Positions 9,848 through 21,149 of a DNA stretch of 64,000 bases are shown here, piece by piece (position 1 is the stretch's first letter; every line of letters begins with the position of its first letter). The stretch lies in assembly GCA_019022495.1 (NCBI GenBank), contig JAFEKR010000032.1, positions 1 to 64,000 on the forward strand, in the 5' to 3' direction. The notes under the pieces were generated by a model that was not told the origin of the DNA, ran no database searches, and saw nothing but the letters and a program-made list of their open reading frames with translations. The position numbers and the translations under genes were made by a program. The DNA comes from Epichloe hybrida. Its lineage: Eukaryota; Ascomycota; Sordariomycetes; Hypocreales; Clavicipitaceae.

Positions 9848-10920
9848 ATGAGCAACTCGAAGCATTCCCCGCCTAGTACTATGGACTTCGTCCCCTCTAA
9901 AAAAATAGGTAAGCTTCACTTATCTTTCTCATCTTCACACCAACTCGGTTTTTAACTGGAAGCTATCATAGGGACCACGGTCCGCCATTACGAGACTAAT
10001 GACGTATCGTATGAAATTACTGCTACAACTTTCAGGAAGACCTCTCGCCTTCCCTTCAATAGTCCATATCCTGATGGTACTCCTTTTGTATGGTTCAGAT
10101 CCTGGTGCGACCTGTCATTGATGCTATAATGTGATAAGTTGTATATCATACCCACTAAAGCTATCTTTGACAGGAATCACGAGCGCATCACCAATGAAGC
10201 TAAAGCCTTAAAGCTAGTTTCTGAAAAAGAAAAAAAAAAACAACAATCCCAGTGCGCAGATTACTTGAGCATGGAGAACTACCAGATGGCCGGCGATATC
10301 TTGTCACAGAGTTCATCGATGGCCTGACACTAAAAGAGATGAATTCCCAAAGTTGCTTGAGACGAGCAGGTCAGAAACATACAGAAGGTACACCATGCAA
10401 GACATGTTCAGACCAAGCTTACTCGAATGCGCTCGACTTTGTTACGGGCATCGTATTACCACAGCTTGCAGAGTTGAAGTCCCAACAACGTGGTATTGAT
10501 GGATTTGTGATGCCTCCCTCTTGGCTCGCCCCCGATGCTGAACCGCCGTGGAAAGGCAAAAAGTCTTGGAAGACTATTCCCCTGAAGGAACCGGAGTATG
10601 TTCTTCAACATGGTGATATCGCACCTCAAAATGTTATCCTAGACCGACAAACTCTTGAAGTCAAGGCCTTGATCGATTGGGAACATGCTGGGTATTTTCC
10701 ACCAGGGATGGAAAGATGGCCTGGAACACTGGACATGCGCGCTTACAGGAAGCGGGGTGATAATCTAGCCAAGTCGATTACAAGATTTCTCCTAGAAGAT
10801 TATTTGGAATGCTACGAGAAATGGAGCGACAAGGAAGAATTACGGACGTTAATTGGCGCAGGGGAACTTCCAGATCCTAGGCTATTAATCGAAAAGAAGA
10901 CTAGAGCGAAGAATAGGTAG
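9848..10920 (+). pseudogene. APH/choline-kinase-like phosphotransferase, broken by a stop and a frameshift
   Basis: Exon 1 is 9848-9908 (MSNSKHSPPSTMDF...), intron 9909-9971 (GTAAGC...TAG), exon 2 from 9972. In the exon-2 frame an internal TAA lies at 10127-10129, between SLML and CDKLYIIPTKAIF. The frame then continues through NHERITNEAKALKLV until an A10 run at 10231-10240, after which the reading frame moves to give TTIPVRRLLEHGELPDGRRYLVTEF. The C-lobe keeps all APH motifs: LQHGDIAPQNVILD (HxDxxxxN) and ALIDWEHAGYFPP. Two independent lesions mean a full-length enzyme cannot be made; a 222-residue C-terminal fragment is still open from 10252. The A10 run could also be a sequencing-error site, but the TAA would remain. 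Confidence 0.8.
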
Positions 10921-11098
10921 AAAAAGGTGTAGCTTCGTGCTAGTAATGACTATTGTGCTATGGAACATGAGCCCTGTGACCTCCCTATTATGTTAAATGA
11001 TATCGGGTCTTGGCGAAAAGTGGAAAACAATCATCCTCCTCACACTAGACATTCAAGTCTCTCACATCCTCACGTCTATCATCACCCTTGGGTTAGCT

Positions 11099-11239
11099 CT
11101 AGCTACAGTCGTCATGCCTAGAACACCTTACATATACTTTGCCGCATTTCAGGCATTTTGTGATCGAGTTGGTGCTAGTTGAGTTGCATGTCCCTCTTCC
11201 AGGGAGAGTTCCAGTGCATTTCTTGGTACAGTCCGACAT
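11099..11239 (-). CDS. Small Cys-rich zinc-ribbon-like protein (46 aa)
   Basis: The ORF from the internal Met at 11239 gives 46 residues: MSDCTKKCTGTLPGRGTC, then TKCLKCGKVYVRC. Its start matches the better protein at 17419 (MVNCGKCGYNNMSGRTTC...): the same M-x-x-C start, a second Cys a few residues on, a [LM]-x-G-R-x-T-C box and later CxxCGK. That suggests two divergent members of one small family. The ORF is short, so chance is a real alternative. No signal peptide. Confidence 0.4.
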   Translation of the reverse strand: MSDCTKKCTGTLPGRGTCNSTSTNSITKCLKCGKVYVRCSRHDDCS

Positions 11240-11502
11240 TGTAAATCTGTGAAAAGGACTTAGTACGGTGCAAGTATCCAAGCCTAGGAAATGCGTGGGA
11301 ACTTGAAGGTACTTTATGGAGACTTCGGGAACTGGGTGGGTAGCTCAAGCGGCAAAGGCACCCTTTATGATACGCCTTTCATTTGCAGTTTCTCTTATCC
11401 ATACGTGTATTTATATTATCAATTTATATAATAATCGCTTGCATAGCCAAAATGCCAGTCATTCGGGCCACCTCACATGGAAGTCTGGTTGGTGAGATGC
11501 CC

Positions 11503-11968
11503 TCATTCTTTAGGACAAGTCTCCGCAATGCTTAAAACCGCAGCGTCCAGAACCTCCATATTGACCAATTCATTCAAGAAGTCCATCGCCCAATTCTGAC
11601 AATTATCTCCCTATTCCACGTTATTAGTATGTCAACAAGTAGCATGGTGGAAGTCTAGGTACCGCAAAGGGATCAAGAGGGCTCGGGCTCTTATCGGCGC
11701 CTCTGATAGACCGGGCAACCTGTTCAACCTGATCTAGCCATGCGTCGTCCATTGTACCCAAGGTAGTGCGCGTAAACCTTCTCTTCGTTTTGCTGATGTC
11801 GTACGTAGGTTTGATATCGGGATGATAACCATGGAAAGGGGAGCCTATAGCATGATACACTTTGCCAACGTTCCCTTGCTCAATGGTTGTGATCATGATT
11901 GCCCAGTGAGCTGGAGCCCTTCGGCGACCCTGGTCATGGTAAGCAACCAAAGAAACGTAAAGAACCAT
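11503..11968 (-). CDS. Uncharacterised fungal protein, DUF6914-like, two exons
   Basis: Exon 1 is 11968-11663, intron 11662-11596 (GTACCT...CAG, 67 bp), exon 2 is 11595-11503, giving 132 residues. The start was set at Met14 of the longer ORF because MVLYVSLVAYHD begins the conserved part. Features seen: a beta-rich N-terminus with PAHWAIMITT, KVYHAIGSPFHGY, a middle LGTMDDAWLDQVEQVARSI, and after splicing a QNW-type end (NWAMDFLNELV). The arrangement resembles a family of small fungal proteins I associate with DUF6914; biochemical role unknown. Both splice sites and the frame are intact, so the gene looks functional. Reading on without splicing ends at 11624 in an unrelated tail. Confidence 0.65.
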
Positions 11969-12007
11969 TTTGATGCTCCACAGAGGCACTAGGATTGAAA
12001 ATCTCAA

Positions 12008-12950
12008 AACAGCGTTAGTAGGCGTTTAGGGTCTAAGACAAGTCTAGGTCTAGTCTTACGCGGAAAGGAGGGATTCAAGATGCCTTTGTGGCTCAATAAC
12101 CTAATAACAACGTGACGGGAATGAACTGCTAATAGAAGGGATCAAAAGGAAGGAGAGATATTAAACGGTATCTCCTCTATCTTTATACCCACGTCTTTCA
12201 AGGAAAAGGCAAGATAAATCCAAGCTTTGGCAAGGGAATTCGCGCAGGGTCGGCCAAGGTCGGCGCAAGACAAAACATGCCACATTCACGCTATTAGCTA
12301 TTATTATTAGCACCGCTCATTCCCTTTTGCCTTAGCCAGTAATGCAACAAAACATCTACAAAGTAAACCGCGCCTAAGGATGCGAATTCGGGCGTCTGCA
12401 GACGCAAATCGTTAGTTTTCTAGATTAAGCCAAAATGGAGAATGTGCTTGACGAATGATAGAGATGGAACGAGGCTTGATGTCAAGCGAAGAGAAAGCAG
12501 ACCGCCGGCTCCCCAGGTCCCTGTCACTTGAACATCCCTTCATAACCACAATAGCAACTGGGTCGTGTTTGAAGCTCGGAAACCCGGTCGCCAATCAATC
12601 TGCTAGAATTCAAGAAACTCAATGACGTTAAAAATAAACCGTTGGTGACTGGTTGTGATGAATTTTGTTTGGGCGCATAATTGGGGAGTGCTCAGACGTA
12701 GCCAGTTTAAATTCGGGATGTCATTGGACGCCTTGCTAACAGAGGGCCTAAGGCGCAGGAAAAGTCAGTTGAAAGAGCCTTGTTTTTCTACACAAGAAAG
12801 TGGCGTTACAGCCAATTATAGCTACATGTAGAGAGCATATCCACAATAGGGGCGCAGCTCACCCAATGAGGAGATCGCTGGTCTTAACAATCAAAGCCCC
12901 GTCACGCTACAACTGATGTTCCGAACCGATCCCAAAATCGAAACGCAAGA
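12008..12950. other. Spacer without a recognisable gene
   Basis: No ORF over about 60 codons makes sense in either strand and no transposon ends were seen. Composition is ordinary for the organism. It would hold the promoter of the phosphotransferase gene that starts at 12951. Confidence 0.4.
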
Positions 12951-13931
12951 ATGGCACCAAGTCCGACCGTTTCTTTGGCTTCCCTTCCCTCAGAGGCAAC
13001 TGTAGTCTTTCAATACTCTTCTTTCTTCTCCCGAAATAATGGGCACCCGCTCCCCACCCTATCGGAAGTGCTAGCAACAAGTGCGGTCCAAAACTCCTCC
13101 GAAGATCGTGAGAAAGCCAACCCCCCACCTGTGTTTTTTGAGTCTCTGGGCCTTGCGGTCAAGTTCGGCCGGGACGAAACTGTCAGTGTCTCTGAAGGTC
13201 AATGTCTCTGGGCTCTTGGGCGACTGCTTCCAGAAGTACCGGTTCCAGAAATATACGGCTGGTCCACCGAGGATGGCTACGTGCTTCTTTATATGGAGAT
13301 GGTAAAAGGCGTCACCGCCGAGAAACGTTGGCCATCTATGACCGAGGATGAAAAGATGGGTTTCTGGGACACACTGAAGTCTGTAGTCTCGAATCTACGG
13401 ACACTGTCTCAAGACCCTGATGACCGGTTTCTTGGTAAGTGACATGCTAACATGTATGTCATGTCGAACTTAGACTAATTGTTGCAAGGCCGAATCAATC
13501 GTAGCCCTTACTACGATATCTCTATTACCAATTCTAATCGGCCCCCAGCTGGCCCTTTCGCCTCTGTCAAGGGTTTCCATGACTGGCTCTCGATAATGAT
13601 CAGACAAGGCATTGAAGAGCATTGGCCAGGAATGAGGCCAGAAGAGATCCCCGATCCCTATCGTCAAATGCTTCCAGATGACGCCCAAGTCGTCTTCACC
13701 CATGCCGATCTCCATCCCAGCAATGTCATAGTCAACCCAGACTGTCCGTCTACGATCGTGGCACTTATTGACTGGGAACAGTCTGGATGGTATCCTGACT
13801 ATTGGGAGTTCTGTAAGGCCGAATACACAGCCGAAATTGGGTCAGAATGGCATGGATATATGCTGAGATTTTTGGAAGAACCTAAAGCGCTGGATGGATT
13901 TATTGAGTATACTAGAGCACTAGGCTATTGA
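12951..13931 (+). CDS. APH-type phosphotransferase, two exons, intact
   Basis: Exon 1 is 12951-13434, intron 13435-13488 (GTAAGT...CTAAC...AAG, 54 bp), exon 2 is 13489-13931, total 308 residues. The N-lobe has LAVKFGRDETVSVSEGQCL and VPVPEIYGW, with the hinge region LLYMEMVKG. The catalytic loop is HADLHPSN, with His233, Asp235 and Asn240. The metal-binding motif is IDWEQSGWYPDYWEF with Asp256. The family (Pfam APH) includes antibiotic phosphotransferases and choline/homoserine-kinase-like enzymes; fungal members of this type have no assigned substrate. All motifs and splice sites are intact. It is the second of three APH genes in 6 kb, all on the same strand, and is more likely part of a local expansion than an operon-like unit. 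Confidence 0.88.
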
Positions 13932-14320
13932 GCTACGTTCTAGCCTTTGACATTCACATTTAGCGAAACAGAGAGCGCCGTTTGTTGTGATATTGTGATA
14001 ACGTGCTAAAAGTTATATGTTTCGCCTCTCCTTCTTTTCACCTCTTTGGTTCCTAGTGGGGTAATATGATGCACGAAATATGGCTTATAAAGGGGGCTAG
14101 TCTGTTACTGTGTCTATCACCAAGTAAGGTGGGGCGTGGCACGAGTAACACTCGCCATAATTTGCGCCAGATCTTGCTCCAACCCGCACTCTCCAGGCCG
14201 CACCCTCCAGGCACTTCCGAATGATGATATCTGATATTTCAAGGGGAAGGGGACTCATGTCGCCCCGGCTCGTACAACGCTGCACCAAGCCCAACCTCTT
14301 TCACACATCTGGTTACGGCC
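13932..14320. other. Short intergenic stretch between the two APH genes
   Basis: No gene seen. It contains the 3' end of the 308-residue APH gene and the likely promoter of the 555-residue one; no repeat is evident. Confidence 0.4.
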
Positions 14321-15988
14321 ATGGACCTCCAGATATCGAGCAAGGGAGACGAGGGCTCCGACTTCCGCCACATTCCTTCGTTGTCAGCCGATCCAGCTCC
14401 CAAAACTCTGTCCTCGCCCACGACAACTGGTCCGGGATTTTTCCATCATGGACGATGGCTTTCAATGGCTTCGGCCGGCGAAGAAGAAAGCAACATCATT
14501 CTTGCCATACGCTTCCGACGGACCGCTGAGAAGTTTCGCCAATGGCTGTGGGACCGAAGGGACAACATCGCCGCCGTGGTTCGAAGTCACTTACACTTGC
14601 CAAAGGACGACGGCAACTACTTCCTCGAAGTGATCCCGACCGAATATTGGCGACAGGGTGGCTTCAACATGTGCGTCCTGGTCGTGGCCATGGTAGGCGG
14701 CCGCGCAACGTCCAGGTTCGTTTTCCGGTGCCCATTGCCTCACAAGCTGGCTGAATCCCAGTACCCTGGGACAATGGATGAGAAGATACGATGCGAGGTC
14801 GCTTCCTACGTTTGGATACAAGAACACTGCCCCGACATTCGAATTCCTGCTCTTTATGCCTTTGGATTTTCCGATGGCACCCAGTTCACCCACACCTCGC
14901 AAGCACAATTCTCCTTACGCGTTGCTCGCCGTGTTCGAAGGTGGGTGCACCGCATTCTCGGCCGGCCACTCTTGTCCAATTACAACAGGAACACATCAGC
15001 ACCGGCTATAGGCACCCCGTATGTGCTTCTAGAGTTCATCGGCCCTGAAGTGGGCAACATGCTTTCGATGACATGGGAGCAGCATATAAACGATGCTGAA
15101 AGACGAGCTCGCCTCTATGAGGGTATATCGCGTATCATGCTATCGCTAACCCGACTGCCGCAAACGCGAATCGGATGCTACCGACTCAACCCGAACGATA
15201 CCACAATCACGCTTGCCAACAGGCCTCTCCTCAGCACGACCATCATATTCGAGAATGCCAACACCCCACGAACGATCCAGCCTAGCGAGACATACCATAA
15301 CACCGATAGCTTCCTCTCCGACATGCTGTCTTTTTTTGATGATCAGTTCCTCCATGATCCTCATGCCGTCCGAAGCGAAAACGATGCGTACGAACGTATA
15401 GCTCTCCGGACGTTGCTTCGAGCTGTAGCGCACCACTTTATTCTACGGCATATGCGAAACGGTCCTTTCTTTCTCCAACTAACGGACTTACACCAAAGTA
15501 ATATCCTCGTGGATGACGATTGGAATATTACCTGTTTGATCGACCTGGAATGGATATGCGCCCTTCCTATCGAAATGCTCGAAGTGCCAAGTTGGCTTAC
15601 CAATCGCAGCCCCGAACAACTCACAGGCGAACATCTTGACCTGTTTGACAATGAGCGACAGGTTTTCTTAAGTGCTATGGACAAAGAGCTTAAGAACGTA
15701 CAGCAAGAACATGATATCCATATCACGAGCATAATGCGAGACTCATGGACATCCAAAAGAGTGTGGTTCTGGACATGTATTCAATCTGTCAATCTCTGGC
15801 TATTCCTTATTGAGGACCATATCCTCCCAAAGTTCTCCTATCATGACGGGATAGATGACGACCTGAAGCGGGTTTCAACTGTATGGCGGGAGGGGGTTAG
15901 GCAAATTGTCGAGGCCAAACAGAGGGAGGAGACTGAGTACCAAAAAGAGCTCCAACATCTTCTCAAGGAGGAAATGGCGGCCAAATAA
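14321..15988 (+). CDS. Large APH-domain protein (555 aa)
   Basis: A single-exon ORF. Met49 (MASAGEEES) is another possible start. From about 95 to 460 it reads as the large type of fungal APH-domain protein: WRQGGFNMCVLV, RCEVASYVWIQEHCPDIRIP for the N-lobe helix, GTPYVLLEFIGPEVGNML for the hinge, and the catalytic loop LQLTDLHQSNILVDDDWN (Asp389, Asn394), then LIDLEWICALP. The first His of HxDxxxxN is a Leu here, a substitution I believe is common in this subfamily, so activity is uncertain. The C-terminal 90 residues are helical and charged and end in KEEMAAK. No signal peptide or transmembrane helix. Substrate unknown. Confidence 0.85.
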   Translation: MDLQISSKGDEGSDFRHIPSLSADPAPKTLSSPTTTGPGFFHHGRWLSMASAGEEESNIILAIRFRRTAEKFRQWLWDRRDNIAAVVRSHLHLPKDDGNYFLEVIPTEYWRQGGFNMCVLVVAMVGGRATSRFVFRCPLPHKLAESQYPGTMDEKIRCEVASYVWIQEHCPDIRIPALYAFGFSDGTQFTHTSQAQFSLRVARRVRRWVHRILGRPLLSNYNRNTSAPAIGTPYVLLEFIGPEVGNMLSMTWEQHINDAERRARLYEGISRIMLSLTRLPQTRIGCYRLNPNDTTITLANRPLLSTTIIFENANTPRTIQPSETYHNTDSFLSDMLSFFDDQFLHDPHAVRSENDAYERIALRTLLRAVAHHFILRHMRNGPFFLQLTDLHQSNILVDDDWNITCLIDLEWICALPIEMLEVPSWLTNRSPEQLTGEHLDLFDNERQVFLSAMDKELKNVQQEHDIHITSIMRDSWTSKRVWFWTCIQSVNLWLFLIEDHILPKFSYHDGIDDDLKRVSTVWREGVRQIVEAKQREETEYQKELQHLLKEEMAAK

Positions 15989-16070
15989 AAGAAAAGATCC
16001 TGTCTCCTGGATATCAGAATCATGAATACAGGTTGCGCATTCAAGGGGGCCATCTAGGTACTGACCAGTT

Positions 16071-16280
16071 CTACTTCTTTGTCTCGCCTTTAGGTTCTTT
16101 GCTTTTAGCTCGGCGGGTTCGAGCACTCGAGCCCGAGGAGTGCAGTTGGTTTAACTCGGCTACAGTACCGCCCACTGCGTACTGGGCTTCGCCAACCGTG
16201 ACGCCGGACTGTCCCTTGCTTCCGCCAGTACCATAGGTGGGATCGCTTTTGTTGCCGCTGGCGCCACCGGAGTCTGCCAT
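16071..16280 (-). CDS. Possible small Gly/Ser-rich hypothetical protein (69 aa)
   Basis: From the internal Met at 16280 the ORF reads MADSGGASGNKSDPTYGTGG, then a GVTVGEAQYAVGGTVAELN segment and a basic tail with SARTRRAKSKEPKGETKK. No family is recognised. It is convergent with the 555-residue APH gene, about 80 bp between stops. Short and of biased composition, so it may not be a gene. Confidence 0.3.
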   Translation of the reverse strand: MADSGGASGNKSDPTYGTGGSKGQSGVTVGEAQYAVGGTVAELNQLHSSGSSARTRRAKSKEPKGETKK

Positions 16281-16944
16281 AATGCAAGATTGCAGTGGGA
16301 GTGGACCTTTGGAGACAGTCAAATGGGTCCATGATAAATGTGTTTCCTAGCACCAGTGGAATAATAGAATGAAGTAGCCATTCATAGGCAACACTTTACG
16401 CGTCGGCGTGTTTGTTGCCAGGGATTTTTATGTGACCTAGTGGCTTGCACATTTCCCACCCTTATAGCCTGTACAGAATAACCGCCGTAATCATTGCTCG
16501 AAATGCGATTACTAGTCTACCCTTTTTGCCCTGTGGCGTAACAGTCTGCGGAATGTCACATGCCTATTCTCCAACGTCTACTCCGGTCCCTACAAGTGTC
16601 CTGCCCCGCAGTTGTTCCCGCCACAACCGCTGATAAAAAGAAGGTGTTAAACAGTACGGACTACTACGGAGTAGTGCAGTCATAATGCGCCCCTGCATGG
16701 CAACTAGCGGGAAGACCCTTCACATGAACAAGTTTCATGATGATTTCTTTCAACAGATACAACCAAGGCTTACACTGCATGAGCGAGGGTGCCCTTTTGC
16801 TAGCGCAACGGCCAAAACAAGACTTTGAGATTTGCCGATCCTAGTGAGTTGCCTACATAATATGGCCCCGTGTAATCCGTACCCGCCGCCGTGATTCGTC
16901 AGAGTCTCGCCAACAATCCTAGCTTGAGGCGCCCACTGGACATT
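16281..16944. other. Spacer without a recognisable gene
   Basis: Short ORFs only (for example 16445-16633 and 16750-16950), none with recognisable features. Confidence 0.35.
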
Positions 16945-17060
16945 TAACACGTAAACATGCAGTAGTGATTTTTTAATGATGTAGTAGTAAATAGGCCTTC
17001 AAAAGAACAGGTACTTTTCCGCGCAAATTTATAAGAGAAGTAACCTCCTGCAATTTATAC
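16945..17060. mobile_element. MITE fragment, single arm (MITE family 1)
   Basis: From TTAACACGTAAACATGCAGT to CAATTTATAC this matches the left arm of the complete element at 28038-28402, including AGTAGTGATTTTTTAAT and the CGCAAATTTAYAAGAGAAGT segment. The right arm is missing. A TA precedes the terminal ACACGT. Confidence 0.7.
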
Positions 17061-17605
17061 ATTCCATATCACAAATTCCCTCTGCAGCACGGGCCGCGTT
17101 GAAGCACTTACATTGGTGCTAGAAAGAGTAGGTTCCAGACCCCAACCGCCACAATGAAATGCCAACGTGAAGTTTTTCACACATAGTTTACCAAATCCGC
17201 GTCTTGATATGTTTATAGCTGCAGTAGGTGTTTTATGCCACTAATCCATCTTCTGACACGCAGCCACACTAGTTAGTCATGCTTAGAGTAATCCTTGCGC
17301 TGCCCTCTGACTATAAAAGCCCGTTCTCAGCCGGGTTGGGCCAAGGAAAGAGAAGTTTTACTTCCTGTCCAGAATTTTAAGCAACAGAAAATCCATCAAC
17401 CCTGACAAACACAGCAAAATGGTAAACTGTGGCAAATGCGGTTACAACAACATGTCGGGTCGCACCACTTGTCAAAACTGTGGCAAGAAACTACCCGTTG
17501 TAGTGAAGAAGACCTGCTCTGATCGTGGAAGGGTGGTTCAAGGTATGCATCCAGAGGAGCACGACGCATGCTTTGGGAAACGGGGTGGCGGGGCGCCATA
17601 CTCGG

Positions 17606-17649
17606 GTGAATTGCTCGGGGCGCAGCGATTTTTTGCTAGGTGCGCAGAA
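17606..17649 (+). repeat. Left terminal inverted repeat of the MULE-like element
   Basis: Forty-four bases identical, in inverse orientation, to 22024-22067; sequence similarity is lost after GCGCAGAA. Confidence 0.92.
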
Positions 17650-18419
17650 TACCCCACCACGCCCTAATTTTAGGCTAGCGTCCCTATTACTATAAGCTAT
17701 AGTATATTTATAGTATAAACATATAGTAGTAAATGCCCTTAATTAAATAAAAATATGCTTATATAAATTTACATAATTTCTTAATAGCGCTACTATAGGT
17801 AAGCTTTAAATTACTTAAAAACGCGTTTTCTAGTGTTTTCTTTAAAAGTGTACACTTTTAGGCTAGAATTATTAGTTATTCTAGCTACCTAGGTACCTTA
17901 ATTACTTATCTAGTTATATTTATTAGCTATAATAGTGGTAATAGTGTTAAAGGAATAAATTCCTTAATCTTAAGAGAGCTTTATCCTTTAATTATTTCTC
18001 TTTGCCTATTATTTATATTAGTATTTAATTATTAAGAGAATAGGGCTTCTTACTACTAGTAGTGTTAATTTCTTATAGTAGTATTAATCTTAGCCTATGT
18101 ATAGTCTCTTTAAATACTTAGTGTAAGTAGCCTTTATATACCTTATTAGCTTAATTAAGGCTTAAGTTATTAACTATTATTATTATTCTAGCTTAAAGAG
18201 TAGTATTAAGTATCTTTTCTATTTATTACTACCTTTTACTAATAAGTTAAGATAGGCATAGGATTATAAATATAAAGGTATAGGTTATTAAGGTTTTAGA
18301 AGTTAAAGTTAGCTATAATTTATATAATAGTAAGTAAGGAATTTAATTAAGGTCTTACTAAGGGTCTCTATAGCTACTAATAGTAATTAATTTTATGTTT
18401 TTATAGTAACTTAAAGTTA

Positions 18420-18660
18420 GTTTTCTTTATTAAAATATAATAAGCATAAGGGAGACTAAACTACCTAGTAAAATAGCTTATATAAGGTTAAAGCGCTTAC
18501 TTTCTAGTTTTATAAGCTTAAATAAGCTTATATTACTTAATTAAAAAGTTAATAGCTTAGTAGGAAATCTATATAGGTAACTTACTAAGCCATTCCTTAT
18601 GATTAATTAAAAATCATTGCTTAACTTTATTATTAGCTATATAAGCATAATAATTACGCT
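18420..18660 (-). pseudogene. MULE transposase relic (C-terminal, SWIM-like region)
   Basis: One minus-strand frame reads ANNKVKQ*FLINHKEWLSKL, then P.ISY*AINFLIK*YKLI*AY and finally P-Y-I-S-Y-F-T-R-*-F-S-L-P-Y-A-Y. Replacing the RIP-type stops and Tyr codons by Gln/Trp and Cys/His gives the familiar pattern PCxxxFTxxxGLPCAH of the SWIM zinc finger at the end of Mutator-like transposases. This supports the MULE assignment. The gene is dead. Confidence 0.6.
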
Positions 18661-19338
18661 CTTAGGTCTTAAGTATTTAATAAATTCCATTTATAAGCAA
18701 TAGAAAGTCACTAGTCCCTATAAATAGGTTAAGTTTTAGGGCTCTATAAGAGACCTCTATAAAACTATTTACCTATTTACTAAAATTTTGAAATTCCTTT
18801 ATAAAATAATAAGCTTACTATTACTTAACTAGAAGATATATCTCTTCTATATAGTAAAGGATTATAGATTACTATGATTTATATATATTAATTATGAGTA
18901 TCTAAATGGAATAAGAATCGCTAATTATATCCAAGTAAAGTAGCTTTTTAAACGCTAAAAAAGCTCTTATTAGGCTATTATTAAAGGCTTTAGCCTTCGA
19001 TTTGTTATTATTATTATCATTATTATTATTATTAATTTACTTCTTATGGAAGTTATTCTTAATATTTGCTTAAATATGCCACGTATAAAGCTACTGCTAT
19101 GTATTAGGCTAAATAACCTTAAGGGCGTTTTTTAGTGCCTTTTTAAAGTCCGTTATAATAACCTTAGGGGCTAGTATCTAGAGCTTATAGCGAATTTCTT
19201 TTAATGAGGCTAGTATCTAATAATAGCCCTCTTCTTTTTTGGTTCTAGTGAAGCTAAATGCGATATTTGCGATTGATTTTTGATCTGTGATAGTGACGAT
19301 ATTTAATAGATAGAGACCCTAGCGGTTTGTCTTATAGG

Positions 19339-21149
19339 CAGAGTATTGTTTGTAGTGTAGTTAGTGTAGTTTTTAGGAAAAACTTGTGTGGCCTTTTATT
19401 ATATAATATTATTATAAGGATTAAAAGAAAGCTAGTTATATAGAAGCTTTTATTATTACCTATTTTACTTAATTAGTTATAGAATTTATAATATTTACCT
19501 TTTTTTAAGAATTTTACTATAACTAGGGTTATTTATAATATTATACCTTTTTAATAATACTATTATACTTATTACTTTATTTTACTAATATAACTTTAAG
19601 AAAAACCTTCTAATTATTTTATTTACTATTATTATTAATTATTTTATATTTTTATTATTAATTTAATTAAAAAATACCCTAAACTAATATAATTAAATTA
19701 AATTAGAAATCTAAATAAATATATAAAAGTTAATAGAATATATACTTAGTACTTTAATATTATTATTAATATAATAAGAACTTAAAAAAGCTTAAACTAT
19801 TTATTTACTATTTAAACTAATTAAATATTACTTTAAGCTTTATAATTCTAAAGCTTTAAGAAGTTATATATAGTAACTTTATATATCTTATTATAATAAT
19901 ACATAAAGAAAGAATATAATAGACTAATATTTATAATTTATTAATAGATAACTAATAGTATTATTTTAATTACCCTATATAGCTTAAATAAGCTATAAAA
20001 AATAAGTTTAACTTGTTTTTAAAAATAATACTAGGACTTAGTTTTATATAATATATTATACTTATTATAAAAGCTTTAATAACTTTTATAACCTTAATTA
20101 CTATTATTACTATAATTACTATTATTTTATATTTATTATTATTTTTATAAATTAATATTTTTATTATAAAAGAGAATAACTATTTTACTACTTAATAATA
20201 CTAAGTTAATAGAATAATACTTAGTACTTTAATAGAACTTTTAAACTATTTAGCTTTATAATTCTAAAGCTTTATTATATATAGTAACTTTAGTATAATA
20301 GACTAATATTTATAGTAACTAATAGTATATTTTAATTATATATAGCTTAAATAAGCTTAGTAAACTAGGACTTAATATAATATATTATACTTATTATAAA
20401 AGCTAATAACTTTTATAAGTATAATATTAAGTAATATAGCTTAGTAATCTTAGTAATCTTTAATACTAATAAGTAATCTTAGTAATCTTAGTAATCTTAG
20501 TAAGTAATCTTAGTAATCTAGTAGTAATACTAGTAATATTAGTAATATTAGTATTATAAGCTATTATAAGCTATTATAAGCTATTATAAGCTATTATAAG
20601 CTATAATAAGATATAATAAGCTACTTATATTAAGTTTACTAGTAGTTCTTTTTATAGTTTTTTGAAAATAAGTAATAATAATAATTTATAGAAATAGTAA
20701 ATAATATAATAAGAAGGTTTTTCTTTAAGTTATATTAGGGAAATAAAGTATTAAGTTAAATAGTATTATTAAAAAAGTATAATATTATATATAACATTAC
20801 TTAGTTATAGTAAAATTACTAAAATAATATAATATTATAAATTCTATAACTAATTAAATAAAATAGGTAATAATAAAAGCTTTTATATAACTAGCATTCT
20901 TTTAATCCTTATAATACTAATAACTAATAAAAAGTCTAATACTACATTTATAGTGTTTGTAGTTAGTGTAGTTTAGGAAAAAAAAATTTATAGTGTAATG
21001 TATTATAGTTTTTTTTTTTATAGTTAGTATAGCGTAGTTTTTTTTTCCTTGTAGTTAGTGTAGTTTATAGTGTAGTGTAGTTTATAGTGTAGTTACTACA
21101 CTACACTACAAATACTACACTACACTACACGTTTTAGTGCAATACTTTA
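19339..21149. mobile_element. hAT-type non-autonomous element A, nested in the MULE
   Basis: Starts CAGAGTATTG and ends CAATACTTTA, the inverse with two RIP-type changes, flanked by the exact 8-bp duplication CTTATAGG (19331-19338, 21150-21157). The CAGAG start and 8-bp duplication fit the hAT superfamily. Subterminal regions are built of GTAGTGTAG-type repeats on both sides. The 1.8-kb interior is AT-rich with no ORF. Element B at 50381-52221 is the same family in opposite orientation. Confidence 0.85.
20430..20625. repeat. Short tandem repeats inside hAT element A
   Basis: Runs of the 9-mer AGTAATCTT followed by five to six copies of the 10-mer AAGCTATTAT. Related runs occur in element B (about 50905-51000), so they belong to the element rather than to the site. 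Confidence 0.75.

Noticed and set aside
4250..16000. Biosynthetic gene cluster
   Set aside because: No polyketide synthase, NRPS, terpene synthase, P450 or pathway regulator; APH-like and peptidase genes alone do not support one.
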